Numbered from the stretch's first letter, positions 28,854 through 41,048 are shown. The stretch: DNA of 64,000 bases from Paramecium sonneborni (GCA_905182985.1 CAJJDN010000150.1:124001-188000); one strand, 5' to 3'. Made by a program: numbers and translations. The notes: generated from the sequence alone by a model not told the origin.

Positions 28854-29652
28854 ATGAATAGAGATGAAATAAACCTTGTAGATATTCAATAAGCTGGATT
28901 TAGTGCAGAAAATTTATTGTCAATAATTTTAAGTAGAGATAAATTGGTGAATGGTCTTATGAATTGGCTTCATTAGGGATCAAAGAATAAATGGTTAGAT
29001 GATAAACAAAACTAATTATATATAAGAGTGTTGAAAGTTTGTGCTGTTCATTATGGTTACTATTAATTAAAATAGGGGTTTAATTTTATAGCTTCGGAAA
29101 ATGATTATGTTAAAATGACTAATTAGTTTTATAAAATATTCGAAACAGAAAATGAATACAAAGAATAAATTTAACAATTCAAAAATTAACACACCAGATA
29201 AATAAAGATTCTTAGGGAAGATTTAGAAAAAAGAATGAATATTTTATTGAAATGGAAAGAGGTACAAATCATTATATATTTAGAAATTCAAAGAGGATTG
29301 GGAAAAAATTTAAATAGACTTTAATGAAAATCTACCTCATTATAATAAATTTTATAAGTTAAAGCAATAAATAGAATAGCCTAATTAAGTAGACTTTGAT
29401 ATCTATCAATATTATTTTGGATTGTTTTATTCAGAAGAATGGTTTAAATAACCAATAGAATAAAATTCTATTGAATTATTGAGGTATAAAAAAATTAATT
29501 AATTTAGATTGCATAGTTTTATTAAGTAATTTTTAAGATTGGATACAGTTTATCCAATAGAATTTTATGCTAATTAATCAGCAGCTTTGTTAGAAATAAA
29601 TGAAAATGAAAAACAAAAAGAATATTATCTTAAAATAATAAAATAAAGATGA
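28854..29652 (+). CDS. Kinase-less paralog of the preceding kinase's C-terminal domain
   Basis: 258 residues, one 22-nt intron (29262-29283), ATG 28854, TGA 29650-29652. The C-terminal half (HYNKFYKLKQQIE, then FLRLDTVYPIEFYANQ) lines up with the tail of the upstream kinase (NFYKLIASENKA, then FLNLDKEYPFQNYDK), including spacing to the stop. There is no kinase motif. It sits 63 bases after the kinase stop. Probably arose by duplication with loss of the catalytic part, or is the free-standing ancestor of the domain; function unknown. Confidence 0.6.
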
Positions 29653-29749
29653 AAAAAAAAATGATAGAATATTAAAGTGATATGTTAATTTAAAAACATT
29701 ATTAATTTTTAATAATCGTCATTCAAACATAATTTGATTCTCATCATTA

Positions 29750-30426
29750 TCATTAAGAGCTTCTTTGATTAAGAATATATATACCATCTTTTTTCTCACT
29801 AACTAAGTTTTAATTTTAATCTTCAAAATCAATTTAGTCGTTATCTAATTATTATTTAACAGCAGATTCAATTCCTTATTATGGTTAAACTTCTTATTCA
29901 ACACTTTGAGATACAACTTATTTTGGTTAAGGCTAATTATATAAATCATATTACTACTTTTGATGGAATTAATTCTTAAGAAACATGATATTGACCAGAT
30001 CTTTCATAAATTATTCCACTTTCTTCAGCTTAAGCCAAAAAATTATGAACTACTTATTCATTAACAGAATTTGTGTAAAATAAACTAAGATTATTTGTAA
30101 TATCTTTTAATGGTGCAGATGTTCCAAATGAACTAATCACATTGATTACATTTCGTTGTAATTAATTTGGAAATTATTCATTAGGAACTTCAGGATAATA
30201 AAGTTTATCTAAATTCAAATTAATTATTACTAAATCTTTCTTTTGTAGCCTTTGGTTTTTTTTCTTATTATTATTTTTTTCCTTTTTTAACAGGTGATTA
30301 TGGTGGTGAAGCTGGTTATTCAACTGGTTCATCAATTACTTTTGTTTTTTTCCCCTTTTTTATTTTCTTATCAACAACTTCAACTTGTTTTACTTGTTCT
30401 TATTTTGTTTATTTTCCTTTTGCCAT
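29750..30426 (-). CDS. Protein with Lys-rich N-terminus, unknown
   Basis: 207 residues, start ATG 30426-30424 (MAKGKQTKQEQVKQVEV), stop TGA 29752-29750. Introns 30264-30291 (GTT donor, needed to restore frame) and 29933-29957. The N-terminal ~55 residues are Lys/Gln/Pro-rich; the middle (NVINVISSFGTSAPLKDI, FLAQAEESGIIYERSGQYHV) looks folded, helix-turn-helix-like; the end is acidic. No family recognised. Confidence 0.5.
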
Positions 30427-30531
30427 AAAACTTTTCTTGATGATATAATTTAAATATTAACTAAAAGCGGCAAATATTTGTATAGATTATAATCTTATTT
30501 ATTATTGAATTGGCCAATAATATTGTAGATA

Positions 30532-31440
30532 ATGAGTGATAAGAAAAATAATAAACTTATTCACTATAACATACCTTAAAATAATAATCAATTAGATCAT
30601 CCCCATTATACATTACAACTGTAGATTGTAGCATTTTAAGATTAAACCATTAATAATTTTAAAAATATTATCATTGAAAAAGATTCCGAACTTTAAGTAC
30701 CAAAATAATCAATTTTATAGAAAAAAAATCAAGAAAATGCTTAGTTAAGCTAGTAAATTTAAATTATTGAGAAATAACATATTCAATAATAAATGCCACA
30801 ATAATAAGAAAATTCGAATATTTTAAATTTATAAACTCAGCATTAAAAAAACTTTAGATGAGTTAAAGAATTGAAAGTGATTTTTAATTAGATTTCTAAT
30901 CCTATTATAGTAATGGAATCACTTTAAATTAAGTAATTATGAATTTAATATATATCTATAGAAAATAATTAGTTGTAATTTAACAATAAAAAAATAAACT
31001 TGAAATCAGATTAAAAGTATCAATATGACAAATCAAATTATTTGGAATAATAAACTAGACTAATACAATCTTTAAAAATCCTTTACTAACTATAAAGAGA
31101 AATATATTAATTAAAATCATTTCCAATGTAATCTTTGACTTATCCTACATTAATTTAGTAATCATCTATTACTTAAAATTGATTTTAATAATAATAATAA
31201 TAACCTAGTAATGATTAGAAATACATTAATAATTATAATTATTTAAACAAATGAAGAGAATTAGTGAAATTTAAAAAAATGCAATTAAAAAGTGAATTAA
31301 GATAAATTCCTTCATAAAATAGATATAGGCTTAAGAGAGAAGAATTTAAAAAATAGAAGATGAATTAAATTACTTAGAATGGTTTTGATTAAATATGTTG
31401 TTTATAGGATAATTAGAAATATAATCCATAGATTCTATAT
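30532..31440 (+). CDS. Putative Gln/Asn-rich protein, exon structure unresolved
   Basis: Starts MSDKKNNKLIHYNIPQNNNQ at 30532 and stays open with Gln-rich, coiled-coil-like sequence to a TGA near 30863. Coding-like segments continue in other frames (QYDKSNYLEQQTRLIQSLK near 31020-31070), but I could not find a clean set of introns joining them. Most of it lies inside the 1,130-bp block that is repeated after the N at 31752. Boundaries are approximate. Confidence 0.35.
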
Positions 31441-31751
31441 ATATAAATTATATTTAAAGTAAAATTAGAAATTTTTAGTTGTTATTTAATTTAAATAAAT
31501 GAGCAATGATTATAATTATATGTTTAAGTACATCGTAGTTGGTGATACAAGTAAATGAATGAATATTTACTATGAAAGATGTTGGAAAATCTTGTTTATT
31601 GTTACAATTTACAGAAAATAAATTTTGTGATCATACAGAAAGCACTGTTGGAGTAGAGTTTGGCTATAAAACAATAAAATTATATGATTAATTGATAAAG
31701 CTATAGATTTGGGACACTGTAAAAATATTATTCATATTTATATAGGCAGGT
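30622..31751. repeat. Left copy of a 1,130-bp direct duplication at N 31752
   Basis: Reads identically to 31753-32882 (offset 1131), separated by one N. It carries a truncated copy of the Rab2-like gene (ATG 31499, cut at 31751) and the Gln-rich locus. Best explained as overlapping contig ends joined with a single N. Confidence 0.92.
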
Positions 31752-31752
31752 N

Positions 31753-32882
31753 TAGATTGTAGCATTTTAAGATTAAACCATTAATAATTTTAAAAATATT
31801 ATCATTGAAAAAGATTCCGAACTTTAAGTACCAAAATAATCAATTTTATAGAAAAAAAATCAAGAAAATGCTTAGTTAAGCTAGTAAATTTAAATTATTG
31901 AGAAATAACATATTCAATAATAAATGCCACAATAATAAGAAAATTCGAATATTTTAAATTTATAAACTCAGCATTAAAAAAACTTTAGATGAGTTAAAGA
32001 ATTGAAAGTGATTTTTAATTAGATTTCTAATCCTATTATAGTAATGGAATCACTTTAAATTAAGTAATTATGAATTTAATATATATCTATAGAAAATAAT
32101 TAGTTGTAATTTAACAATAAAAAAATAAACTTGAAATCAGATTAAAAGTATCAATATGACAAATCAAATTATTTGGAATAATAAACTAGACTAATACAAT
32201 CTTTAAAAATCCTTTACTAACTATAAAGAGAAATATATTAATTAAAATCATTTCCAATGTAATCTTTGACTTATCCTACATTAATTTAGTAATCATCTAT
32301 TACTTAAAATTGATTTTAATAATAATAATAATAACCTAGTAATGATTAGAAATACATTAATAATTATAATTATTTAAACAAATGAAGAGAATTAGTGAAA
32401 TTTAAAAAAATGCAATTAAAAAGTGAATTAAGATAAATTCCTTCATAAAATAGATATAGGCTTAAGAGAGAAGAATTTAAAAAATAGAAGATGAATTAAA
32501 TTACTTAGAATGGTTTTGATTAAATATGTTGTTTATAGGATAATTAGAAATATAATCCATAGATTCTATATATATAAATTATATTTAAAGTAAAATTAGA
32601 AATTTTTAGTTGTTATTTAATTTAAATAAATGAGCAATGATTATAATTATATGTTTAAGTACATCGTAGTTGGTGATACAAGTAAATGAATGAATATTTA
32701 CTATGAAAGATGTTGGAAAATCTTGTTTATTGTTACAATTTACAGAAAATAAATTTTGTGATCATACAGAAAGCACTGTTGGAGTAGAGTTTGGCTATAA
32801 AACAATAAAATTATATGATTAATTGATAAAGCTATAGATTTGGGACACTGTAAAAATATTATTCATATTTATATAGGCAGGT
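31753..32882. repeat. Right copy of the 1,130-bp duplication
   Basis: Matches 30622-31751 and continues directly into the rest of the Rab2-like gene, so its right border is genuine while its left border is cut at the N. Confidence 0.92.
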
Positions 32883-33395
32883 TAAGATTCATTCAAATCA
32901 ATTACAAGATCTTATTATAGAGGTGCTATTGGAGGATTATTAGTGTTTGATTTTAGTAGAAGATCAACATTTGAAGATATAAAGAAATGGTTAAAAGAAA
33001 TTAAGACTTTTTCTTGTGATAAAATTGAATTAGTACTCGTTGGCAATAAATCAGATTTATAGTAAAAAGATGTAACAATTCAAGAAGTTGAAGAATATGC
33101 ATAATAAGAAAAATTAGATTTTTATGAGACTTCAGCTAAAACAGGTAAAAATGTTGATGTTGTCTTTGAAAGTGTAGCTAATAAAATTTTAAGAAAAATC
33201 GAAACAAAATAAATTAATTTAGATGATCAAGTATAAATAGTTTAATTAAAATAGATGTTAGGAATTAAGGTTAATTTTAATGGAAAAGCCAAAAAAAAAA
33301 GTAAATCTTAAAATAACCTATCTCCTTATTATAATATAACATTAAATGGAAAATAAAATGAAAAAGAGAAAAATGAAAAAAATAGTTGTTGTTGA
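32630..33395 (+). CDS. Rab2-like small GTPase
   Basis: 236 residues with introns 32682-32709 and 32850-32876. P-loop GDTNVGKSC (Asn where Rab2 usually has Gly, still fitting GxxxxGKS), switch I STVGVEFGYK, WDTAGQD (Asp where Gln-Glu is usual after the Gly), the Rab2-like SITRSYYRGAIGGLLVFD, NKSD and ETSAK nucleotide-binding motifs, and a C-terminal CC for double prenylation. A Lys/Asn-rich hypervariable tail of about 65 residues is longer than in animal Rab2. Acts in ER-Golgi or Golgi-to-lysosome traffic in other eukaryotes. A partial duplicate (31499-31751) precedes it because of the assembly repeat. Confidence 0.9.
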
Positions 33396-33500
33396 TTTTT
33401 TTAATTTTTGTATTTATTATTATTTATTTATATGCTATTTAATATCTTAAGAAGATTATTTTAGAAATTAATAATAATAGCAAATCTCATACATTTTACT

Positions 33501-34725
33501 TCATACCATTAATGATTTCTAATTATTATATTTTCTTAATTCATATTCCATAATATAATTGACAATCTTAATAATTCCTATTGCAATAATTGTGCATCCA
33601 ATTAAAGTAAAAAAGTTCTTTAAAAGATTCTTTGAATTTGAATCTTAAAATTGTAAAGATTCTACTAAACCAATTTAACTATTTTATTTATCAAATATAG
33701 TATAATATTTTCTCATAAATGGACTACCTAATATCATTAACTAATCATTATGTGATCTAATATTAGATATTAATATATAACAAATAGGTTCATGATTATT
33801 TGTATGAATATAGAATTATGGTTCTAATGAAAATTCTTAATTATCCAAAAGTATTTTAATTGTTGGGTATTATAATATATCATTTGTTGGACAAGAGCAT
33901 TTAATGATTTCTGTCCAGACACAGTTTTTAAAAACATTTTGTAAATTGATTAAAATATTTTTAGGAAAGATCAGTAAAGAACTTCCAGAATCAATCATCG
34001 CATAATAATCAACTCCCAATATACCATTAATATCTATTTATTAAGATGTGATAATCCATTGCTCATCAGATTTAACAAATCTAATTTCCTTATTGAATAA
34101 ACTTTCATCATAACCTCCAAATGTAATTGATGATTAACGATTAGAGTTTTCAAAATTATAATATAAACTAATAGGCCATTCAATAAATGAATGATTTGAT
34201 TGTTATTACAATCCTACTACTCCATCATATATTGCTCCTTCCATACCAGTTACTTCATCAACTAAAATAAATTGAGATTCATCGAAATGTTCATTTATTG
34301 AGAACATGCCTAAACATTTGAATCCTACTAAAGCACCAATATGATATGTAATTTAAGCTTATTCTTTTGATGGTATACATGTTGGTTAATCACAAACAAT
34401 TCCAATTTTATTTTTATTACATCTTTAACAATTCACACTTGGTAACCACATCTGTGATGAACCTGTATCAAAAATAACATTAAAGCTATTCATTGTTTAA
34501 TATTTACTTTAATATTGAATCCTTTGAAAGCACTCGGATTTGTCCTACATATTAATAATTATAAAAGTTTTGTAATTCCAATGTTTTATTTGTTTCTTGT
34601 TGGGTTGAGTTGATATCAATTAAAAAGGAACTTTCTTATACTTGTTTGGTATCTAAAAATATTGTATATTTGGCTAAAACAAAGTGAATACAAGCTACAA
34701 TAAATAACAATTAAACTATTATCAT
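33501..34725 (-). CDS. Pepsin-type aspartyl protease with C-terminal membrane anchor
   Basis: 400 residues, one 22-nt intron at 34486-34507, start ATG 34725-34723, stop TGA 33503-33501. Signal peptide (IVQLLFIVACIHFVLA), first catalytic motif VIFDTGSSQMWLPS and second motif AMIDSGSSLLIFP, both with the active-site Asp intact, and the closing LGSPFMRKYYTIFD. A hydrophobic helix near the end (FFTLIGCTIIAIGIIKIV) followed by a short charged tail suggests a type I membrane protease of lysosome-like compartments. Family A1. Confidence 0.92.
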
Positions 34726-34796
34726 ATATAAATTATATACAAATCATTATAACATTCTATACTAGGTATGAGGTTTAGAAATTAGTAACAATAAAC

Positions 34797-35599
34797 TCAA
34801 TTTAAATCTTCGATTATTGTCTAACTTAACAAACGTTCTTCTTCTTTCATTTGCAGTTAGATTCTTCAAAAATTCAATTTAAAATTTACTCATTCTTTCC
34901 ATTAATATAACATATTACATTTTATATTCTGGTATTCTTTTATTATTTTAAAGATTAATACTTATTTTAATTAAACATTTCAATAACAAAATTACTTTAA
35001 TAAAATCGAGTAGCTTATGGTGTTGTTGGTTACTTGATCAATTTTAATTCTGGAATCTTTTATTCCTTAGTAAATATTGGAAGTTTATTTTATAAACTAT
35101 TATTCTTTCTATGCATTTTTAAAGAGACTTGATTATGTTTAGAATTAAACTAAAATGATTATTTAAATTCGCTTTAACTAGCTAATAAAGTAGATTAAAT
35201 TAATTCTGTATTTTCAGGAGTACCTCCTAAAAGATTCTTTAATTTTAGCCTTGTTGCAGGTAGTTAATTTTCATATAAACTACTTGTATTTGAAATTGAG
35301 TTCTTACTTAGAAAGTGGTGACTACTTTTTGGAGAATTAAAGATACTGGATGCATCACTTTTTCTTTTTCTATGATAAGATTCACTTGATATTAATCTAC
35401 CCATGCTGTCTCTTTCATTGATAAAAGGTACAAATGTTTGTTTTTTTTCAATTAACTAATTAAGTGGATGGTTATTGTTTGTTAGTGAATCCATAATCAA
35501 AGCTCGTTTAACAGCTTCAGTTTAATGTAATGCTGGAAGTTATTTGTCTTTATAAAATACACAATAATCTAATAAATTTTAGGAAGGATGCTTTTTCAT
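34797..35599 (-). CDS. Disordered basic protein, unknown
   Basis: 258 residues, ATG 35599-35597 (MKKHPSQNLLDYCVFYKDKQ), one 26-nt intron at 34864-34889 near the end, stop TGA 34799-34797 (ending LLSQTIIEDLN). Ser/Asn/Lys-rich with no hydrophobic segment; contains RKRK. Its start codon is only 23 bases from the start of the divergent GOLGA7-like gene, so the two share a minimal promoter. Confidence 0.55.
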
Positions 35600-35622
35600 T
35601 ATTTATATTTTTGTAATTAATA

Positions 35623-36105
35623 ATGAGTTACGAAACTTGTGATTTATAAACAGATTCAAGATATCCATTTGATCCAAGAGCAAATGCATTTGAATTAGCT
35701 AAAATAGAGAATATAAGAAGAAAATAAAACCCATTAATTTTAATAACTAAAGTTAAATCAAATGGAGTGCATTATTTTATTGGTCCGTCAAAATCATATT
35801 CAAATGATTATCCAATAGAATTAGAACCATTTATAACAAAGGATGATTTTGAAGCCTTTATAAATGAAGTTAATGATGTAGTTGTAAAATACTGGCCTTG
35901 TTTTTTTACCTTTATTTTAGCATTTGCTTTTTCTGTAGTAACATGTTTCTTAAGTCTTTATTTACCAAGAGTTTGCATTGAAGATGTTTAAAGATTTTTA
36001 GGTTATGTTTTAGAAAGATGGAATGAAACTTGGGAAGAAAAAGGTATTAAAGTTGAATACAAAAGAAACCTTCTAAATAGTGAATTATAATTTTATAAAT
36101 TATGA
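35623..36105 (+). CDS. GOLGA7/ERF4-family protein (palmitoyltransferase accessory)
   Basis: 160 residues, no intron. The core matches the Golgin A7/ERF4 domain: YPIELEPFITKDDFEAFINE corresponds to the family's 'FP.EL...I....F..T...+N', followed by a hydrophobic Cys-containing stretch (CFFTFILAFAFSVVTCF) and a C-terminal amphipathic region (VQRFLGYVLERWNETWEEKG). In yeast and animals this protein partners a DHHC palmitoyltransferase that modifies Ras-like proteins. No DHHC enzyme is visible in this window. Assignment is from pattern memory. Confidence 0.75.
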
Positions 36106-36278
36106 TAAATATTCTATCTAAATATTTAATGTTTGATTATCATTAGAAAAATAGAATATTTTATCATCAAAATTAGAGTTTCAAAAGTACGTTTTTGTAT
36201 AACTGGAAAGAGTAATTAAATTGATTAAATTTGTGAATTTTTGTGATTCAATTAGTCTTAATTTTGTTTAATAAATAA

Positions 36279-38076
36279 ATGAGTAAATTATAAGAATCAA
36301 ATGCAGTTGAAAATAACAAAAAATATAAAATAAAAACAGAGCGTAGTTAATTAATGGCATCACCAAAAAACAAAGAAATTGATGGCTAAGAAGATTTAGC
36401 AAGGAAATTAAGTGACAATTTCAAGGGCTACTAAAAAGAAATAGAAAAATTAGAAGCAATTGTAGACAATAAAGAAGATTAAATACGAAAACTTTAAAAC
36501 TTAGTGAAACTACAATAAAAGGAAATTGATCGATTAACTCATATTAATGAATACTTAATGCAAGCTAATCAAGCTAAATTAAGTATCTTAAGAGATGAGA
36601 GATAATGGAATCAAGGAAGTAAATCAAATGTAAAAATAAAGAATCATAAATGCCTTATGCCTTTAGAAAAAAAGGTTAATAAAATACCTGAAGATAATAC
36701 ATAATCAATTAAATTATTTCGAAGATAAACATTTCGTAATCCTACGTTAATGAAATATCATTAAGAAGAAGGAGACACATTTAAAAGTGAAAGGAACACA
36801 TCTGGGTCATCTAATTTTTATGATATTTTATAATAAGAAGATTGCTTTAGAACTAATGCTATTTTAAATATTCAATTATGTAATATTAGATTTATGTATG
36901 ATAGCTGATGAAGACGCAACAGTTTAATATAATTAAGATGGTACAGTATCATTAATGAAAGTACTCTTAGATTCTGAAGAGATCTTTGGTGAGATTATCT
37001 AATCAATATCAGCATAAAAGTTATCATTTCTTTTTGATAAATTTAAGAGAGTAATGTCAGATCATCAATAATTATTTATTTTGGTTTTAAGATTGAAAAA
37101 GATTGTAACTGGAGCATTATAAATGAATACATCAGTATTACTTGATGATGCATTATAAAATATAATAGATAAATGTGTTGATTGTTTAGAATGTGATAGA
37201 GCTTCATGTTTTATTGTAGATTAGGCTAAAAAAGAATTATGGACTAGAGTAGCTAAAGGAACATCAACAACTATTAGATTGTAATTTGGTTAAGGATTAG
37301 CAGGATTTGTAGCTTAGAATCATGCAATCTTAAATATTGAAGATGCTTATAGAGATTAAAGATTTAATACATAATAAGATGTAAAAAATAATTATAAAAC
37401 TAAAACACTTTTGGTCTCTCCAATTTTAGATGGTGATAAATGTATGGGAGTACTTTAATGTGTCAATAAAGCTAATGGTTTCTTTACTAAAGATGATGAA
37501 GCCTTATTATAAATTATGGCTGAATTTAGTAAAAGTGTTCTTAAAAATGCTTTAAATCATGATGCTTAAATGTTAATCCAAAATAAATTAAGACATATTA
37601 TCAAAACAGGAATCATTTTATAAGGAAAACAAGATAGTTTATTAGAATTATTGCTCTCTTCTGAAGAGCGTCTTAGATCATTAATGAATGTCGATCTTGC
37701 TAAAGTAATCTATTTAGATAATTACTTGTATCATATAAACAAAGAAGGCAAGATAACTGAGACATAGAATTTATTAGGAATAGTAGGTAAATGTATTGAT
37801 GAATAATAATTGATTGCTGTAAGTAATTGTTATACAAGTCCTATATTCAATCCAACAATAGATATTGAAACAAATATGCCTATAATTTGTATGCCTTTGA
37901 AAACTCAAAATCATAAAATTATTGGGGCAATTTAAGTTGTCAATGTAAAGGGAATAGGAAATATTTCATCGAATAGTGATGCCAAAGTAAATTCAATTGA
38001 TTTAGACATGTTGGAGCTCTTTTGCTAGCATTGTGCTTAATCTTTAATGTAATGTAAAGTACATACCTAAAAATGA
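36279..38076 (+). CDS. Protein with coiled coil and two GAF domains
   Basis: 590 residues, one 25-nt intron (36880-36904). Residues 1-~200 are charged and coiled-coil (KLEAIVDNKEDQIRKL). From ~220 comes a first GAF domain (LLDDALQNIIDKCVDCLECD, ASCFIVDQAKKELWTRVAKG, IRLQFGQGLAGFVAQNHAIL, SPILDGDKCMGVLQCVNKAN), followed by a second, more divergent GAF-like domain (LRSLMNVDLAKVIYLDNYLY ... IICMPLKTQNHKIIGAIQVVN). The first resembles GAF domains of phosphodiesterases, but no catalytic domain follows. GAF domains bind cyclic nucleotides or other small ligands; the ligand here is unknown. Confidence 0.85.
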
Positions 38077-38103
38077 TGATATTAATTAAAATATTAAATA
38101 ATT

Positions 38104-39396
38104 ATGGGCAACGCACAAAAAAATGATTAGAAGTTAATTTCTACAATTTGGTTAGGTGTTAATGTAATAAATAAACCCTATCTTAGGATGATTGGACATC
38201 TATAATCAAAGAAAAATTATCTCGCATTTCTGAAGATTGGGCTACTTCTCTATTCAAGTGTTTATAGAGATTTTCTAACAAAGAGTAAAACAAATTTAGA
38301 AGCAAAATAAAATTAATTCGTATAATTATTTCTTATTTCATAGTAATAGAAAAATTGAAAGATGATCAATATGATGAGCTATAACAATAAAGTTAGATAT
38401 TTTTGTAAATTCATTTCAATTTATTATGATTTCAATAGAAATAGTAATGAATATCTTCGACAAGATATACAATTATGCATAGGAAATTCAGATCTTACTA
38501 TATCTACTAATTCTAATTCATGTAATTTCAAGATATTATATTATATTAGATAAAGTTAATGATACTTAATCTATATCATCTAAGATTTAAGATAGTTTAT
38601 AAATTGAAGATTAAAATCCTTAAGTTTAATAATTCTATATGGTTTTCTCTTGTATTAATGATGCTTTTATGAATCCAAAGCATCCATTTATTCACTTTAT
38701 TAATTAATTTAAAGAATGGGCACTTAATTAATTAATTAGTATGAAAATTTCTTAAAATAATATTCATAATTTAAAATAAAAGCTATAAAAATTTTAGATT
38801 TCCTCAGATATATTTATAAATATGCTAATTTTTTCACTGAATGAATATTTAGGAGATTTTGGAGAAGATCTAAATGAAGATAGATATAATAAATACATCA
38901 AAGATAAATAAAATTATTTCAATTTATGTCTATAACATGTACTTTAAATCTTTTACATTAGATTTATGATGAAGATTTAACAAGTCAAATAATCAATTTG
39001 CTTAATACAATTCATAAAAATAGTCATAATAATTTTATCTAAAAAATAAAACATATTAAAACTTAACTTGAATTTTTTGAGATCCCTAAAAAATATCTAA
39101 ATTAAAATCATCCATTTATTGATTAAATTTCTTGTTTAAATTAAGTGCAATAACTCAAAAAACCAGCAGAGATTTTTTACTGTTTCACAAAAACATATTT
39201 TATGATTAAAGATCATTTAACAAAATCAGCTTCCAATTTGTTAATTTCTCAAGTTAGCAATTATGTAATTGTACATTCCAATATTGAAAATTTTCATGCA
39301 CTTTTACATTTGCTAGAACTATTCTATTGTAATTCACCTATTTTACTTAAATATAATTAATCCTTAGAATTTATTTAAAATATTATAATTTCTTGA
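38104..39396 (+). CDS. VPS9-domain-like protein (putative Rab5-type GEF)
   Basis: 394 residues after four introns: 38164-38186, 38405-38438, 38522-38549, 38939-38961. The C-terminal ~230 residues follow the VPS9 order: helical bundle (YMVFSCINDAFMNPKHPFIH ... LGDFGEDLNEDRYN), then KKPAEIFYCFTKTYFMI, then SASNLLISQVSNYVIVHSNI with the helix pair ELFYCNSPILLKYNQSLEFI, which parallels the 'D.LLP.L.YVI ... L.SN...I' and closing 'Y.L....A..FI' of VPS9. The classical Asp and Tyr catalytic residues are not plainly conserved (Asn and Lys-Tyr appear), so activity is uncertain. N-terminus MGNAQKND could be myristoylated. Confidence 0.55.
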
Positions 39397-39461
39397 TCCC
39401 TTGAAATAATATGATTAATTAAGTATCAAGATAATTTATATAAATTAATTAATAAATAAAA

Positions 39462-40996
39462 ATGCAATAAAATTCAAGTCCTCTATTAATTATTGACTCC
39501 AGATATACACTATATGACTTTAGGCAGAAAACAACATACAAATATAATACTGTTCTGTAAAAATCTTTCTAGAAACTTCAATAACATTTTCAAATATTAG
39601 TTGTTTTCTGTCACTCTAAACCTAATACGAATTAATTCTTTTTTAATGAATTTCAAAAGAATTTTAAAGGAATTGATTCTAAATAACTCTCCATTCAAGA
39701 ATTAAAAGAAACATCATATTAAAATCAAGAAATTATTGTGGTAACTCATAATTATGAATAATTCACTCTTAATCAAAAATATCAGTTATATTATTTTTCT
39801 AGCATCTCTTAACAATTAGAAAAAAAAAAAAAGTTAGAACTTAAGTATTATGAAAAAAATCCTAGACCAAAATTTCATATTTCTCATATTTAATAGATAA
39901 TGTCTTTTTTTTCAAAGTCTGAAAATCCATTTTGTGTAGGCTATTATTTTTATCCTAAAAAGTTTAATGAATTAATTCAATTTGAAGCATTAATTACAAA
40001 TAGCAATTTTAATTATCTTCCTATTGATTTTCGATTTTAAAATAAATATAGAGAAATTGATTTATTGTTTCATAGATTTATGGATATTTATAAAAGAAAG
40101 GAAATAAATATGAAACAAAATGAAGTTGAATTATTTTAATAAAATTATGACTTATTTATTAAGGAGAATAAATAAATTCCTGTAATTGACTCAATAGAAT
40201 GTTTAAAATTGTTAATTTAGAGAGATGAATTAAATATCAAATTATAATCTATTTTTGATAGCCCAGAATTCTAAAATGTTGTAAAGGAACATAACATAAA
40301 GATTATGACTCCTTAGCAAATAGTTTTTGAGAATAATGGTTAACCGTAAGATTTATCTAATTTGAAATATCCATTAATTGTAAAAAGTAAATAAGGAGCA
40401 CTTACAGCTAATTGTCATATAATGGCAATAGTAGTAAATGAAAAAGGGCTTATAGGATTATTTAAGCAAGAATAATTTAAGTATCAGATTATTTGTAGAT
40501 TAGAGGATAATTAATCTTGTAGTAAATAATAAACCATAACAGCATTATATACAAAATATATCAATTAGGAAGTAAAATGATAGTACAAAAACGTAAATCA
40601 ATCCCTAATATTGAAGTAAACAATTTCAAGTTTGAAGAAGTATTTTAGATATTAATTTACGTTAGGGTTTTTATATTTTTGATACATAAAAAGATTTGTT
40701 TAAAAATGTTTCAGAATGTCTTATAAAAGTAGATGAAGGAATTCATGAGTGTTCAAATGAGGTTTAATTACTAAAACAAATAGAATTATTGTCATCAATA
40801 ATAGCAAGAGAATTTAAACTACATCTTTTTGGATTTGATATCATTGGAATGAATTGGAAATTTTACATTATTGATATTAATCATTTTCCAGGATATAAAA
40901 ATGTAATAAAATTCAATACTATATAAGGTTGAAAATGCAAGAGAATTATTTGAATAATTGTTTATATAAGTATCAACAAAATAAATGAGGATTTGA
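39462..40996 (+). CDS. Inositol-tetrakisphosphate 1-kinase (ITPK) with N-terminal extension
   Basis: 486 residues; introns 40481-40503, 40640-40665, 40903-40927. The ITPK core starts at about residue 155 (VGYYFYPKKFNELI) and keeps the family landmarks: DLLFHRF, the inserted motif HNIKIMTPQQIVF, the ATP-grasp Lys region YPLIVKSKQGA, LILQQIINHNSIIYKIYQLG, QKRKSIPNI, and the metal/nucleotide end FGFDIIGMNW ... IIDINHFPGYKN. The first ~150 residues (PLLIIDSRYTLYDF...LVVFCHSK) are not part of the kinase and recall the degenerate HAD-like extension of plant ITPK4; that link is inference. Expected to phosphorylate inositol polyphosphates. Confidence 0.88.
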
Positions 40997-41048
40997 TCTA
41001 AAAAAAATTATAATTTATTATAAAAAATATGTAAAATCTTATTGCTAT

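Noticed and set aside
31499..31751. A second, independent Rab2 gene
   Set aside because: Identical to the start of the gene at 32630 and cut exactly at the N; part of the assembly duplication.
39907..39933. 27-nt intron GTAGGC...AAAAG in the ITPK gene
   Set aside because: The stretch encodes VGYYFYPKK, which is the conserved start of the ITPK core, so it is kept as coding.
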